A stretch of 51,112 nt of DNA, from the NCBI GenBank assembly GCA_030603685.1, contig JAUVXG010000011.1, positions 1 through 51,112 of the forward strand, given 5' to 3'. The DNA comes from Pleomorphomonas sp. GTDB lineage: Bacteria; Pseudomonadota; Alphaproteobacteria; Rhizobiales; Pleomorphomonadaceae. How positions within the stretch are numbered: the stretch's first letter is position 1; the number at the start of each line of letters is the position of its first letter. Both the position numbers and the translations under genes were made by a program. Below the pieces are notes generated by a model that saw only the letters and a list, made by a program, of their open reading frames with translations, did not search any database and was not told the DNA's origin. Below are positions 25,444 through 34,649 of this stretch, in pieces.

Positions 25444-26823
25444 ATGCCCACCTCTTCAGACGTCGCGCCACGTTTTTCCAACCAGGCCGACGCCATTCAC
25501 TGGCTCCGCGACCATCGCATCACCGAGGTCGAGTGCATCATTCCGGACATGAACGGCATCATGCGCGGCAAGATCGTGCCGCGAGAGGATTTCATCCGCA
25601 TCATCGACGCCGGCGTGCGGCTGCCGGAGTTCGTTTTCTTCCAGGCGGTGACCGGCGACAGCGCCGTCGAAAGCAAGATCGTCAACCCGCTCGACCGTGA
25701 CATCCGCTGCGTCCCCGATCTCCCGACGCTGCGCCTCGTGCCCTGGTACGACGAGCCGACGGCGCAGGTGATCTGCGACTGTCATTTCGCCGACGGCCGA
25801 CTTGTCGACTTCGCGCCGCGCTCGGTCTTGCGTCACGTCGTCGAGCTCTACGCCGCGCGCGGCATCCGGCCGGTGGTGGCACCGGAGGTGGAGTTTTACC
25901 TGACGGGCCAGAACGACGATCCCGACCTGCCGCTCGAGGTACCCATCGGTCTTTCGGGCCGCAAGGAGAGCGGCAGCCAGGCCTATGGCATCGAGCACGC
26001 CAACGACTACGATCACGTCGTCAACCAGATGTACGACTATTGCGAGGCTTCGCGCATCGAGATCGCCACCATGGCGCACGAAGCCGGCCCGGCGCAGCTT
26101 GAAATGAACTTCCGCCACGGCGATCCGATCGAGCTTGCCGACCAGACCTTCCTGTTCAAGCGCACCGCCCGCCTCGCCGCCCGCAAGTTCGGCATGGTGG
26201 CCACCTTCATGGCCATGCCGCACCAGGAAATGCCCGGCTCGGCCACTCACATCCACCAGTCGGTGGTGCGCGTCGCCGACGGCAGCACCCTCGTCTCGCA
26301 TGCCGACGGCACGGAGACCGACAAGCTGGGGCACTACATCGGCGGCCTGCAGCGCTACGTTCCGAAGTCCATGAGCCTGTTCTGCCCCAACGTGAACAGC
26401 TACCGCCGCATTCGCCTCGAAAGCGATGCGCCCATCAACGTCCATTGGGGCCGCGACAACCGAACCTGCGGCCTGCGCGTGCCGGACTCGGGGCCGGAGT
26501 CCCGTCGCGTCGAAAACCGGGTGATCGGCGCCGACAGCAATCCCTACATCGCCATGGCGACGACGCTGGCCTGCGGTCTGATCGGGCTTGAGGACAAGGT
26601 GGAGCCGGACGAGGTGGTGACGGTCGATGCCAAGACGCTCGGCGTGACGCTGCCCCTGCATCTGTCGGACGCTCTGATCGAGCTCGGCGAGTGCGAGCGC
26701 CTGAAGACGGTGCTGGGCTCCCGTTTCGTCGAGGCCTACATCGACGTCAAGCAGCTCGAGCTCAGGCTCTACAACCGCGTCATTTCCAGCTGGGAACGCG
26801 AGTACTTGCTGCTCAACGTCTGA
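25444..26823 (+). CDS. Glutamine synthetase family protein (gamma-glutamyl-polyamine synthetase-like)
   Basis: An ATP-dependent gamma-glutamyl ligase of 459 residues. It has the N-terminal ITEVECIIPDMNGIMRGKIV, metal-binding APEVEFYL, MAHEAGPAQLEMNFRHGDP, the PGSATHIHQSV loop, NSYRRIRLESDAP and RRVENRVIGADSNPY. The sequence type is nearer to PuuA-like ligases of putrescine breakdown than to housekeeping GlnA: the N-terminal beta-grasp is short and the adenylylation loop of GlnA is not seen. No other polyamine genes are adjacent, so the substrate is open. Its last 55 bases overlap the acyltransferase gene on the other strand. Confidence 0.85.
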   Translation: MPTSSDVAPRFSNQADAIHWLRDHRITEVECIIPDMNGIMRGKIVPREDFIRIIDAGVRLPEFVFFQAVTGDSAVESKIVNPLDRDIRCVPDLPTLRLVPWYDEPTAQVICDCHFADGRLVDFAPRSVLRHVVELYAARGIRPVVAPEVEFYLTGQNDDPDLPLEVPIGLSGRKESGSQAYGIEHANDYDHVVNQMYDYCEASRIEIATMAHEAGPAQLEMNFRHGDPIELADQTFLFKRTARLAARKFGMVATFMAMPHQEMPGSATHIHQSVVRVADGSTLVSHADGTETDKLGHYIGGLQRYVPKSMSLFCPNVNSYRRIRLESDAPINVHWGRDNRTCGLRVPDSGPESRRVENRVIGADSNPYIAMATTLACGLIGLEDKVEPDEVVTVDAKTLGVTLPLHLSDALIELGECERLKTVLGSRFVEAYIDVKQLELRLYNRVISSWEREYLLLNV

Positions 26824-27914
26824 GACCTGCCGATGCGCTTGGCGATCCTCGCCGCGAGGCGTTGGCCCGGCAGCTCGATGAACCGCCACGTGACCGCCGA
26901 CAGCGCCAGGACCCAGGCGATGTAGATCGCCGCGACCGCCGCCTCGCGCAACGCAATGGCGTCGGGCAGGAACTGGCTGACCGTCAACGACAGGCGCGGA
27001 ACGACATACGCGACCAGGAACAGGTGGGTCAGGTAGATCGAGTAGGAGAGACGACCGAGCCACTGCATCGGCATGGTTGCCATCAGGCGCGACAGCGGCC
27101 CGCGATCGCTGGCGTGGGCAAATACCAGGACGAAGAACACCAGCGGCCCGGCATAATGCGCGACCGGCAGCGACGCGGCGACCCAGAGCAGGACGACGGC
27201 GGCCAGCACCGAGGGGATTTCGGCCTTCCCATCGGCGAGGGCTGAGAACGTGCCCCTCCGGTGCAGCCACTCGGCGACGACGCCCGAGAAGAAGCCGAGG
27301 AGGCAGCGGACGATGCCGAACACGTCCGTGCTGAGCATGCCGCGGCCGGTGATGTCGACGAAGAGGATCAGCCAGGCGACGACCGCTATGGCGGCGGCGA
27401 CGATCACCCGTCGGCCGGAGAACCCGGCGGTGCGAAGGGCGACCAGCGCGAAGACGGCATAGGCCCAGATCTCCGCGGAAATGCTCCAGCTCGGAAAGTT
27501 CCACGTCAGCTCGGGCCCGAGCCGGGCCGTCTGCAGGAACAGCGCGATCGGCAGAATGTCCTGGGGATTGCGAGGCCCGGTGAAGGCTGCGTGCTCGGGT
27601 GCGAAACCCGTTTCGTTCTGGAGCGCCAGCTTCGCCAGTTCGACGGCGATGAACAGCGCCAGCATGAAGAGGTGGAGCGGCCAGAGACGGCCAAGCCGCC
27701 GAACCACGAAGACCGCGACCCGCTCGCCATCGACCAGATCGTCGGCATAGACGCGGGCCATGACGAAGCCGGAAAGAACGAAGAAGAAGTCGACCGCCAG
27801 GATCCAGGAGTCGAGCGACGGCGCCGAGGTCAGGTAGCCGTTGAGCTGCAGATGGATGAAACAGACGGCAAGCGCCCCGATCCCTCTCCAGCCGTCGAGT
27901 GCCTTCATGCGCAT
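26769..27914 (-). CDS. Acyltransferase family 3 membrane protein
   Basis: A 381-residue polytopic membrane protein with about ten hydrophobic segments. It starts MRMKALDGWRGIGALAVCFI, followed by AVDFFFVLSGFVMARVY, WNFPSWSISAEIWAYAVFAL and LGRLSYSIYLTHLFLVAY. These are the hallmarks of the OafA/NodX-type O-acyltransferases that acylate surface polysaccharides or lipids. GGAG is 7 bases before the ATG at 27914, which rules out the longer TTG start at 27986. Its last 17 codons are antisense to the 3' end of the glutamine synthetase gene. Confidence 0.9.
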   Translation of the reverse strand: MRMKALDGWRGIGALAVCFIHLQLNGYLTSAPSLDSWILAVDFFFVLSGFVMARVYADDLVDGERVAVFVVRRLGRLWPLHLFMLALFIAVELAKLALQNETGFAPEHAAFTGPRNPQDILPIALFLQTARLGPELTWNFPSWSISAEIWAYAVFALVALRTAGFSGRRVIVAAAIAVVAWLILFVDITGRGMLSTDVFGIVRCLLGFFSGVVAEWLHRRGTFSALADGKAEIPSVLAAVVLLWVAASLPVAHYAGPLVFFVLVFAHASDRGPLSRLMATMPMQWLGRLSYSIYLTHLFLVAYVVPRLSLTVSQFLPDAIALREAAVAAIYIAWVLALSAVTWRFIELPGQRLAARIAKRIGRSQTLSSKYSRSQLEMTRL

Positions 27915-28076
27915 GGCGACGCTCCAGTCCGCTGCCCGCATGCCGGAACCGGTCCGGCCATGCTGCGGCGACAATCCGACGAACAAACTCCGTCGGTAGG
28001 CTCATCTTTAATGCCGGCGGCCGGTTGGAAGCAATCTAAACAAGAAATTAAGGATAACGGCGCCTTTCGGTGCCGG

Positions 28077-28511
<435 letters not shown>

Positions 28512-28627
28512 TTACTGTTTCAACGTCGCATTCGAACTCGGCATCCGAAAGGGAGCCTGCGCCCGCACGACGTCGGTCACAGAGTTCGCTGCATCGGTAT
28601 CTGCACATATAGCAGAGTTGGCCGCCG

Positions 28628-28969
28628 TCAACCCCTGCCGCCGAGACGCGCCTCTATAAAGGCGACGGCGGCCGCAACCGCCTCCTTCAACCGGGCGAGA
28701 TCGGAACTGCCATCGGCGCCACGCAGCAGGGCGGCTTCCAGCGCCGAAGCCGCCTCGGCCACCTCCCTCGCCCCGATGCCGCGCGCCGACCCGAGGAGCA
28801 GATGCGCGGCGCCGGCGTCGGGCGCCGTCGAGAGCCGATGCAGACAGTCGCGACTTTGTTTCAGGAACAGGCGCAACACCTCGGCCTCGAGGTCGGCGTT
28901 GCCGAAGGTCTGCTCGGCGAGGTGCCTGAGATCGATGGGAGAGCCAGACATCGGCTCGTCGTCGTTCAT
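28628..28969 (-). CDS. Orphan Hpt-domain phosphotransfer protein
   Basis: A 113-residue helical protein resembling histidine phosphotransfer domains. The candidate phosphorylated residue is His56 in AHLLLGSARGIGA, where the usual family pattern is AHxLKGSAxxxGA. The lysine after the histidine is replaced by leucine, and the rest of the pattern is kept. GAGG is 8 bases before the ATG at 28969, which gives a clean single domain; the frame is open upstream but that part is not protein-like. No kinase or response regulator is adjacent. Confidence 0.75.
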   Translation of the reverse strand: MNDDEPMSGSPIDLRHLAEQTFGNADLEAEVLRLFLKQSRDCLHRLSTAPDAGAAHLLLGSARGIGAREVAEAASALEAALLRGADGSSDLARLKEAVAAAVAFIEARLGGRG

Positions 28970-29648
28970 CGCTGTCGCCTCGTTGTTCTCTCGGAGGGGC
29001 GGCCGTGCCTTTCGCATGGGCACCGACCGGCACTTGAAGTTGACGCGGTTGCTCCGAGGAGCGGTCGGAATTCTGAAGATATGGTTAACTCGCCGGATGC
29101 AATCCAAGCCTGTTGCCGCCGTGAAGCACTGCAAGGCTGCGCAAGGAGGCCGGGGACGCACCCGATACGGGCGATGACCGAGATCGCAACAACCGACAAG
29201 CCTGTCGGTAACCATATGTTTTAAGCCAATATTCAACTCGATGGCCTAGCGTCTTGACTGTGTCTGCACGGCATCTTCGTCACTTCGGACGCCGGCACGC
29301 GCACCAACGGCGAGGGATCGTCGGCCCATTGAACGTCCGCCCTCGGGTCCGGAAATAGCAACCAGAAGATGAATAACAATGTTCGACGCCTATTAGCGGC
29401 TTGTTAACAATACGGGCCGCCGGGGGAGCTTTCCTTGTTCGGAAGGGCCTGTTGTGCCATTACGTTTTATTAGGCATTCCTCGGCCGGCGTAGCCATTGC
29501 TGTCTCTTCAGGGGGCACGTGGCGGTCGGGAAGGCCCGAGTTCATGTCATTCGCCTAGGCCGGGCGGAGGCATGGTTCGACCGGGACGGCAACCGGGAGT
29601 ACGCTTCCGGGTACCGTCCGGCTTCAAGTATGCGGACATGAGGGTACC
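28970..29648. other. Non-coding region between hpt and the giant coiled-coil gene
   Basis: About 680 bases with no supported gene; the longest gap in the window. It holds an inverted repeat ACCGACA-AGCC-TGTCGGT at 29192-29209, GTTAAC palindromes at 29084-29089 and 29403-29408, and lower GC content from about 29210 to 29480. A promoter for the plus-strand giant gene is expected here. A small RNA cannot be excluded. Confidence 0.5.
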
Positions 29649-32600
29649 ATGGTAAAAAGCACCAAGGCATCGGATCCGGCGGAGGCCGCACTCTCCGCCG
29701 TCGAGGAGGCCCTGAAGATCGACTTCGGCGTCTCGGCCGATGAGCCGAAATCGCCCGACCAGGATACCTTCTCCGAAAGCTCTGACGCTGCTTCGCGCCA
29801 GCCGCTTGCCGACAACGCCGATACGCCGCGCACCTCGGCGCGCCCCGGTCGCGCCCCGGCCAACGACGACCGCCGGTCGGTCGCGACGCTGCTCTATCAG
29901 ATGCAGCGCCGGCCATCGGCTGCCCCCTTCTGGATTGCCCTCGCCGCTTCCGTCGTCTGGGTAGCCGGCGGCTTCTACGTCGCTCGCGCCGCCTTCGGCG
30001 ACTTTTCGGTTCTGGCCGACCCCGCCGCCCTGTTCGCCCGTCCCGACGGCTTTGCCCTCGTCGGCGGCATCGTCGCCCCGGTCGTGCTGTTTTTCGCCAT
30101 CGCCACGATGATCTGGCGCGCCCAGGACCTGAGGCTCGCCGCCCGCTCGCTCTCCGAAGTCGCGATCAAGCTCGCCGAGCCCGAGATGTCGGCCAAGGAG
30201 AACGTCGTCACCGTCGGTCAGGCCATCCGGCGCGAAGTCGCCGCCATGGGCGACGGCATCGAGCGTGCCCTCGCCCGCGCCAGCGAGCTCGAGGTGCTGG
30301 TCCACAACGAAGTCAGTTCGCTCGAGCGGTCCTACGCCGAGAACGAGATGCGCATCCGCAGCCTGGTCGAGGAACTGGTCAGCCAGCGCGAGAGCGTGAT
30401 CGCCAACGCCGAGAAGGCGCGCACCGCCATCTCCGGCGCCCATCAGAACCTCTCCGAGGAGCTGCGCACCGCCGGCGATCTTCTCACCAACCGCATCGAC
30501 GAGACCGGCCGCAACGTCACGCGCACCTTCGGCTCCAAGGCCGAGGAACTGGCGCTGGCCTTCGAGGCGGCCGGCAACTCGGTCACCGAGACGGTGGCCA
30601 AGCGCGGCGCCGACTTCCTGGCGACGCTGGGCGCCGAACGCGAAAGCCTGATCAGCGGTCTCGCCGAAACCGGCACCGCCATCAACGAGGCGATCTCCAC
30701 TCGCAGCGAAACGCTGACGCGCACCATCACCGAGGAAGGCGGCCGCCTCACCGCCGCCATCGGCAAGGAAACCGAGCAGCTCGGCAGCGAGCTCGCCAAG
30801 CGGTCCGACGAACTCGTCTCGACCATCGCCACCCGCGCCGCCGACCTGTCGGCCGCCCTCAGCGACGGCACCGGCGAACTGGCCTTCACGCTGGCCTCGC
30901 GCACCGAGGAACTGGTTTCCACGCTGACCGCCCGCTCGGACGAGCTGTCGTCGACCCTCACCGATCGCACCGCCGACATCGCCTTCACCCTGTCGGCCCG
31001 CACCGAGGAAATCGTCTCCTCCATCGCCGCCCGGTCCGACGAACTGTCGTCGACGCTGTCGGTCCGTACCTTCGAGCTCGGCAAGACGCTCGGCGAGAAG
31101 GCCGAGGAGATCGGCGCCACGCTGGAAAGCCGCACGGCCGAGTTCTCCACCGCGCTCGCCGAGAAGAGCGACGCCCTGGAGAGCACGCTCGCCCTGCGTT
31201 CGGCCCAGTTGGCCAGCACCATCGAGGCCCGCACCGGCGAACTCAGCGCCGAGCTGACCGACAAGACCCAACTGATCGACCAGACGATCTCCGGCCGCAC
31301 CAGCGAGCTCGCCGAGACGCTGTCGACGCGCGCGGAGCTGTTCGGCGCCACGCTCGCCGAGCAGTCGGCCAACTTCGACCGCACCATCGGCCACCGCGTC
31401 AACGAGCTGGTTTCGACCGTCGCCACATCGACATCGGTCATGGAAACGCAGCTGCTCACCCGCACCGACAATCTCGACAAGGTGCTGACCGAGCGGTCGC
31501 AGGAAATTGCCTCCGCTCTGGAGAGCCGGACCGGCTCCCTCGATACGCTGCTGCGCGACCGCAGCGACGCCATCATCTTCTCGATCGACACCACCGTGGC
31601 CGCCCTTGAGGAGAACCTCACGCTGCGCACCAAGGAGATCGACGAGACGCTGGCCCGCTCCGGCCAGACCTTCGCCGAGGACATCTCCCAGCGTGCCTTC
31701 GCCGTCAGCGAGCAGGTCGCCCGCACCACGGACGAAGCCTCCAAGGCGATGGCCGAGAAGATCGAGACCATCAACGAGACGCTGCGCTCCACGTCCGAAG
31801 GCGTGCTGCTCGACCTGTCGATCCGCGGCAGCGAGATCACCGACCGCCTCGACCAGACCGGCAACATGATCACCTCGACGATCACCGAGCGCGGCACCGA
31901 TCTCGTCAACAAGCTGGCCGTCACCGGTGAAGCGGTGCACACGGCGATCAACGTCAACGGCGTCGACCTCGCCGACCGCATCGCCGCCAGCGGCCATGAG
32001 GTCGCCCGCATGATGGACGACCGCACCACGTCGATCCGCGGCATCATCGACGGCGCCACGCTGTCGGTGGAGACGCTGCTCGCCGACAGCGGCAGCCTGT
32101 TCTCCGAACGCCTGTCGACCATCGGCGCCGAGATCGCCCGCGCCGTCAACGCCCGTGGCGAACGCGTCGCCGAGACCATCCTCGCCGCCGGCAGCCAGAT
32201 CGCCAACCTGCTCGACGATCGGTCGGACAGCATGTCGGTCAGCTTCGCCGAACGCATCCGCGTGCTCGACGAGATCATCAACGGTCGTGCCGCCGAGCTG
32301 GTGGAAAGCCTCGTCAGCCGCACTTCGATGCTCGACGGCTCCCTCGAAGAACAGATCGGCCGCATCGAAGCGGCGCTCGCCGAGCGCACGCTCACCATCC
32401 AGAACGCTCTCGCCGAGGGTACCAATGCCCTTGAGGCGACCCTCAGCGGCCGCTCCGGCGCCATCACCGGGCTCATCGACGAGCGCGTCGAGCGCCTCGG
32501 CACCGAGTTCGACAAGCGCTCCGGCGCTCTGGTCGAGACGCTGGATGGCCGTACCCAGGCGGTGCTCGCCTCGCTGGAAGGCCGCGCCGGCAGCTTCGGC

Positions 32601-34649
32601 GAAGCGCTGGAAGGTCAGCTCGCCGCCTTCGACGGCAGCGTCGGCAAGCGCCTCGAGGATGCCACCCGTACCTTCGCCGACAAGGCGGATTCGCTGACCG
32701 GCACCCTCGACAACCGCATCGAGCTGATCGACCACGCCCTCGACGGTCGTGCCCGCCAGATCACCGAAACGCTGATGGCCCGCACCCGCGATCTGGCCCA
32801 GGCCTTCTCGGCTGGCCAGTCGGAAATGGTCGACGCCATCGAAGGCCGCCTCGACGCCGTCGGTCGGTCGCTGCAGCGCAAGACCGAGGAGTTCACCGAG
32901 ACGCTGGCCGACAAGGTGGCCGAGATCAACGTGTCGCTCGGCTCCAAGGTGTTCGAGGTCGCCGAGACGCTCGACAGCCGCGCCAACTCGCTGGAGGTGT
33001 CGCTCACCCAGCGTCTCGCCTCCATCGTCGACATGCTCGGCAGCCAGACCGAGACGGCTCGCGAGGAGCTGGCCCGCGCCCTGATCAACGCCGCGTCCGT
33101 GCTCCAGAAGGAGAGCGCCCGCGTTCGCGAGGATCTCACCGGATCCGTGGAAGCGGCCACCGACAAGCTGCGCGTCGAGGCCGACCGGGCCAAGGAGATC
33201 GTCACCGAGGCCATGACCGCCATCGCCCACGAGATGGAAAGCGGTTCGGTCCGGGCGCGCGACGTGGTCGCCAGCGTGCTGGAAGGCATGTCCGAGCGCC
33301 TCGCCGGCGAGAGCGAGCAGGTTCGTGCCGTGGTCGTCTCCGCCATCGACGGGGCCGCGACGCGCCTTGCCACCGAGGGCGAGAACACCTCGCTCGCCGT
33401 CAGCCAGTCGCTGGCCGGCGCCGAGGATCGGCTCGCCAGCCTGCGCGACGAAACGCATGGCACGCTCAACGAACTGATCAGCACGCTGTCCGACGTGCTC
33501 TCCACCGAGAGCCAGAAGGCCCGCGAGAACGTCTACGAGGCGATCACCGCCGTCGAAGGCCGCCTCGTCGGCGAGAGCGAGCGCGTCCGCGACACCATCA
33601 TCGGTTCGGTCGACGACGTCACCGGCCGCATGGCAGCGGAAAGCGAGAAGGCGCGCGCCGGCCTGATCGGCGCCATCGACGAGGTCACCGACCGCCTGTC
33701 GGAAGAGACCGCTCGCGCCCGCTCCAACCTCATCGGTTCGGCGGAAGCGGTCACCGGCCGCATCGCCGGCGAGACCGAGCGGTCGAGCGAGATCCTGGCG
33801 GCGGCCATCGCCTCCGCCACCGAGCGCCTCGCCGACGCGACGCGCGATCTCGAGGCGGTGCTCAATGCCCGCACCGAGGCCGCCGCCGACGCCATGGACA
33901 GCCGCGCCGAGAAGGTGGTCGACGTCGTCACCCGCCGCATGGCCGAGCTGGCCGAACTGGTCGACGGCCGTGGCGGCGATCTGGCCAACGCCTTCCTCTC
34001 CGGCACCCGCGCCCTCGACGAGGCCGTCGGCAGCCGTGGCGAGGAAGTGGCCGGCATGGTCCGCAACGCCGCAAGCGACGTCCTGGCGGCGCTGGCCAAG
34101 GGTGGCGAGGGCGTCAGCCGCGCCATCACCCAGCGCGGCAACGACGCTGCCGAGGCGCTGAAGCAGGCGACCTTGTCGCTGATGGCCACCTTCGACGAAC
34201 AGGGCCGCGACGTCCTGCAGTCGCTCGACGACACCACGACGCGCGTCAAGACAGACGTCGTCGCCGTGCTGGGGCAGGTGGACGACGCCAACCGCGGCCT
34301 CCGCTCGCTCGTCGACCAGGCGGCCGGCAACCTTGCCCGCATCGAGCGCGGCCTCGAGCAGCAGACCGGCGACCTTCGCCTGTCGCTCGAGCGCGTCGTC
34401 GCCGACACCACCGCCTCCAGCACCACCGTCGCCGAGACGACCGAGGTGCTGCGCGAGGTGTCGCGCACCGTGCTGGCCGACATCGGCACCATCGCCTCCT
34501 CGCTCGCCGAGCAGACCGGCGATCTGCAATCGTCGGCCCGCGCCCTGTCGTCCGTCGGCGGCACGCTCCAGGACGTCATCGGCGATCGCCTCTCGGCGCT
34601 CGACGGCGTGGTCTCCACGCTGCAGGAGCGCAGCGTGACGATGTCCTAA
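29649..34649 (+). CDS. Giant membrane-anchored coiled-coil protein, GPR/RgsE-like (N-terminal part)
   Basis: A 1666-residue protein resembling growth pole ring protein GPR of Agrobacterium and RgsE of Sinorhizobium, which organise unipolar growth in Hyphomicrobiales. Residues 1-90 are polar. Two transmembrane segments follow (about 94-113 and 135-156). From about 253 to 1539 there are 11-residue repeats of the type [RK]-[STAG]-x-[ED]-[LIVF]-x-x-x-[LIV]-x-x in one register, about 117 units. The frame ends at a TAA (34647-34649) that is in frame with the next ORF, which supplies the C-terminal domain normally present in the same polypeptide. GAGGG precedes the ATG. The family assignment is from remembered architecture and length (GPR is about 2100 residues), not from a search. 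Confidence 0.82.
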   Translation: MVKSTKASDPAEAALSAVEEALKIDFGVSADEPKSPDQDTFSESSDAASRQPLADNADTPRTSARPGRAPANDDRRSVATLLYQMQRRPSAAPFWIALAASVVWVAGGFYVARAAFGDFSVLADPAALFARPDGFALVGGIVAPVVLFFAIATMIWRAQDLRLAARSLSEVAIKLAEPEMSAKENVVTVGQAIRREVAAMGDGIERALARASELEVLVHNEVSSLERSYAENEMRIRSLVEELVSQRESVIANAEKARTAISGAHQNLSEELRTAGDLLTNRIDETGRNVTRTFGSKAEELALAFEAAGNSVTETVAKRGADFLATLGAERESLISGLAETGTAINEAISTRSETLTRTITEEGGRLTAAIGKETEQLGSELAKRSDELVSTIATRAADLSAALSDGTGELAFTLASRTEELVSTLTARSDELSSTLTDRTADIAFTLSARTEEIVSSIAARSDELSSTLSVRTFELGKTLGEKAEEIGATLESRTAEFSTALAEKSDALESTLALRSAQLASTIEARTGELSAELTDKTQLIDQTISGRTSELAETLSTRAELFGATLAEQSANFDRTIGHRVNELVSTVATSTSVMETQLLTRTDNLDKVLTERSQEIASALESRTGSLDTLLRDRSDAIIFSIDTTVAALEENLTLRTKEIDETLARSGQTFAEDISQRAFAVSEQVARTTDEASKAMAEKIETINETLRSTSEGVLLDLSIRGSEITDRLDQTGNMITSTITERGTDLVNKLAVTGEAVHTAINVNGVDLADRIAASGHEVARMMDDRTTSIRGIIDGATLSVETLLADSGSLFSERLSTIGAEIARAVNARGERVAETILAAGSQIANLLDDRSDSMSVSFAERIRVLDEIINGRAAELVESLVSRTSMLDGSLEEQIGRIEAALAERTLTIQNALAEGTNALEATLSGRSGAITGLIDERVERLGTEFDKRSGALVETLDGRTQAVLASLEGRAGSFGEALEGQLAAFDGSVGKRLEDATRTFADKADSLTGTLDNRIELIDHALDGRARQITETLMARTRDLAQAFSAGQSEMVDAIEGRLDAVGRSLQRKTEEFTETLADKVAEINVSLGSKVFEVAETLDSRANSLEVSLTQRLASIVDMLGSQTETAREELARALINAASVLQKESARVREDLTGSVEAATDKLRVEADRAKEIVTEAMTAIAHEMESGSVRARDVVASVLEGMSERLAGESEQVRAVVVSAIDGAATRLATEGENTSLAVSQSLAGAEDRLASLRDETHGTLNELISTLSDVLSTESQKARENVYEAITAVEGRLVGESERVRDTIIGSVDDVTGRMAAESEKARAGLIGAIDEVTDRLSEETARARSNLIGSAEAVTGRIAGETERSSEILAAAIASATERLADATRDLEAVLNARTEAAADAMDSRAEKVVDVVTRRMAELAELVDGRGGDLANAFLSGTRALDEAVGSRGEEVAGMVRNAASDVLAALAKGGEGVSRAITQRGNDAAEALKQATLSLMATFDEQGRDVLQSLDDTTTRVKTDVVAVLGQVDDANRGLRSLVDQAAGNLARIERGLEQQTGDLRLSLERVVADTTASSTTVAETTEVLREVSRTVLADIGTIASSLAEQTGDLQSSARALSSVGGTLQDVIGDRLSALDGVVSTLQERSVTMS
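30405..34265 (+). repeat. 33-base-period coding array (about 117 hendecad repeats)
   Basis: Codons 253-1539 of the giant gene. Each 33-base unit encodes 11 residues with hydrophobic residues at positions 5 and 9 and a small residue at position 2. This 3-4-4 spacing is the hendecad pattern of right-handed coiled coils. Units checked at residues 385, 913 and 1287 are exact multiples of 11 apart, so I saw no insertion or deletion that breaks register. From about residue 1155 the units alternate in 22-residue pairs (ESxxARxxL-type followed by xxAATxRL-type). DNA identity between units is only partial, so these are old repeats. Confidence 0.85.

Noticed and set aside
25456-28005. 849-codon minus-strand frame across glutamine synthetase and acyltransferase genes
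   Set aside because: Translation is His/Arg/Asp-rich without domains; both true genes are well supported in other frames.
29370-29410. Short ORF MNNNVRRLLAAC as a leader peptide
   Set aside because: Twelve codons without ribosome binding site or attenuator structure; it may be chance.
30405-34265. 33-base repeats as a possible CRISPR or satellite array
   Set aside because: The units are all coding, contiguous without spacers, and similar only at the level of the 11-residue pattern.
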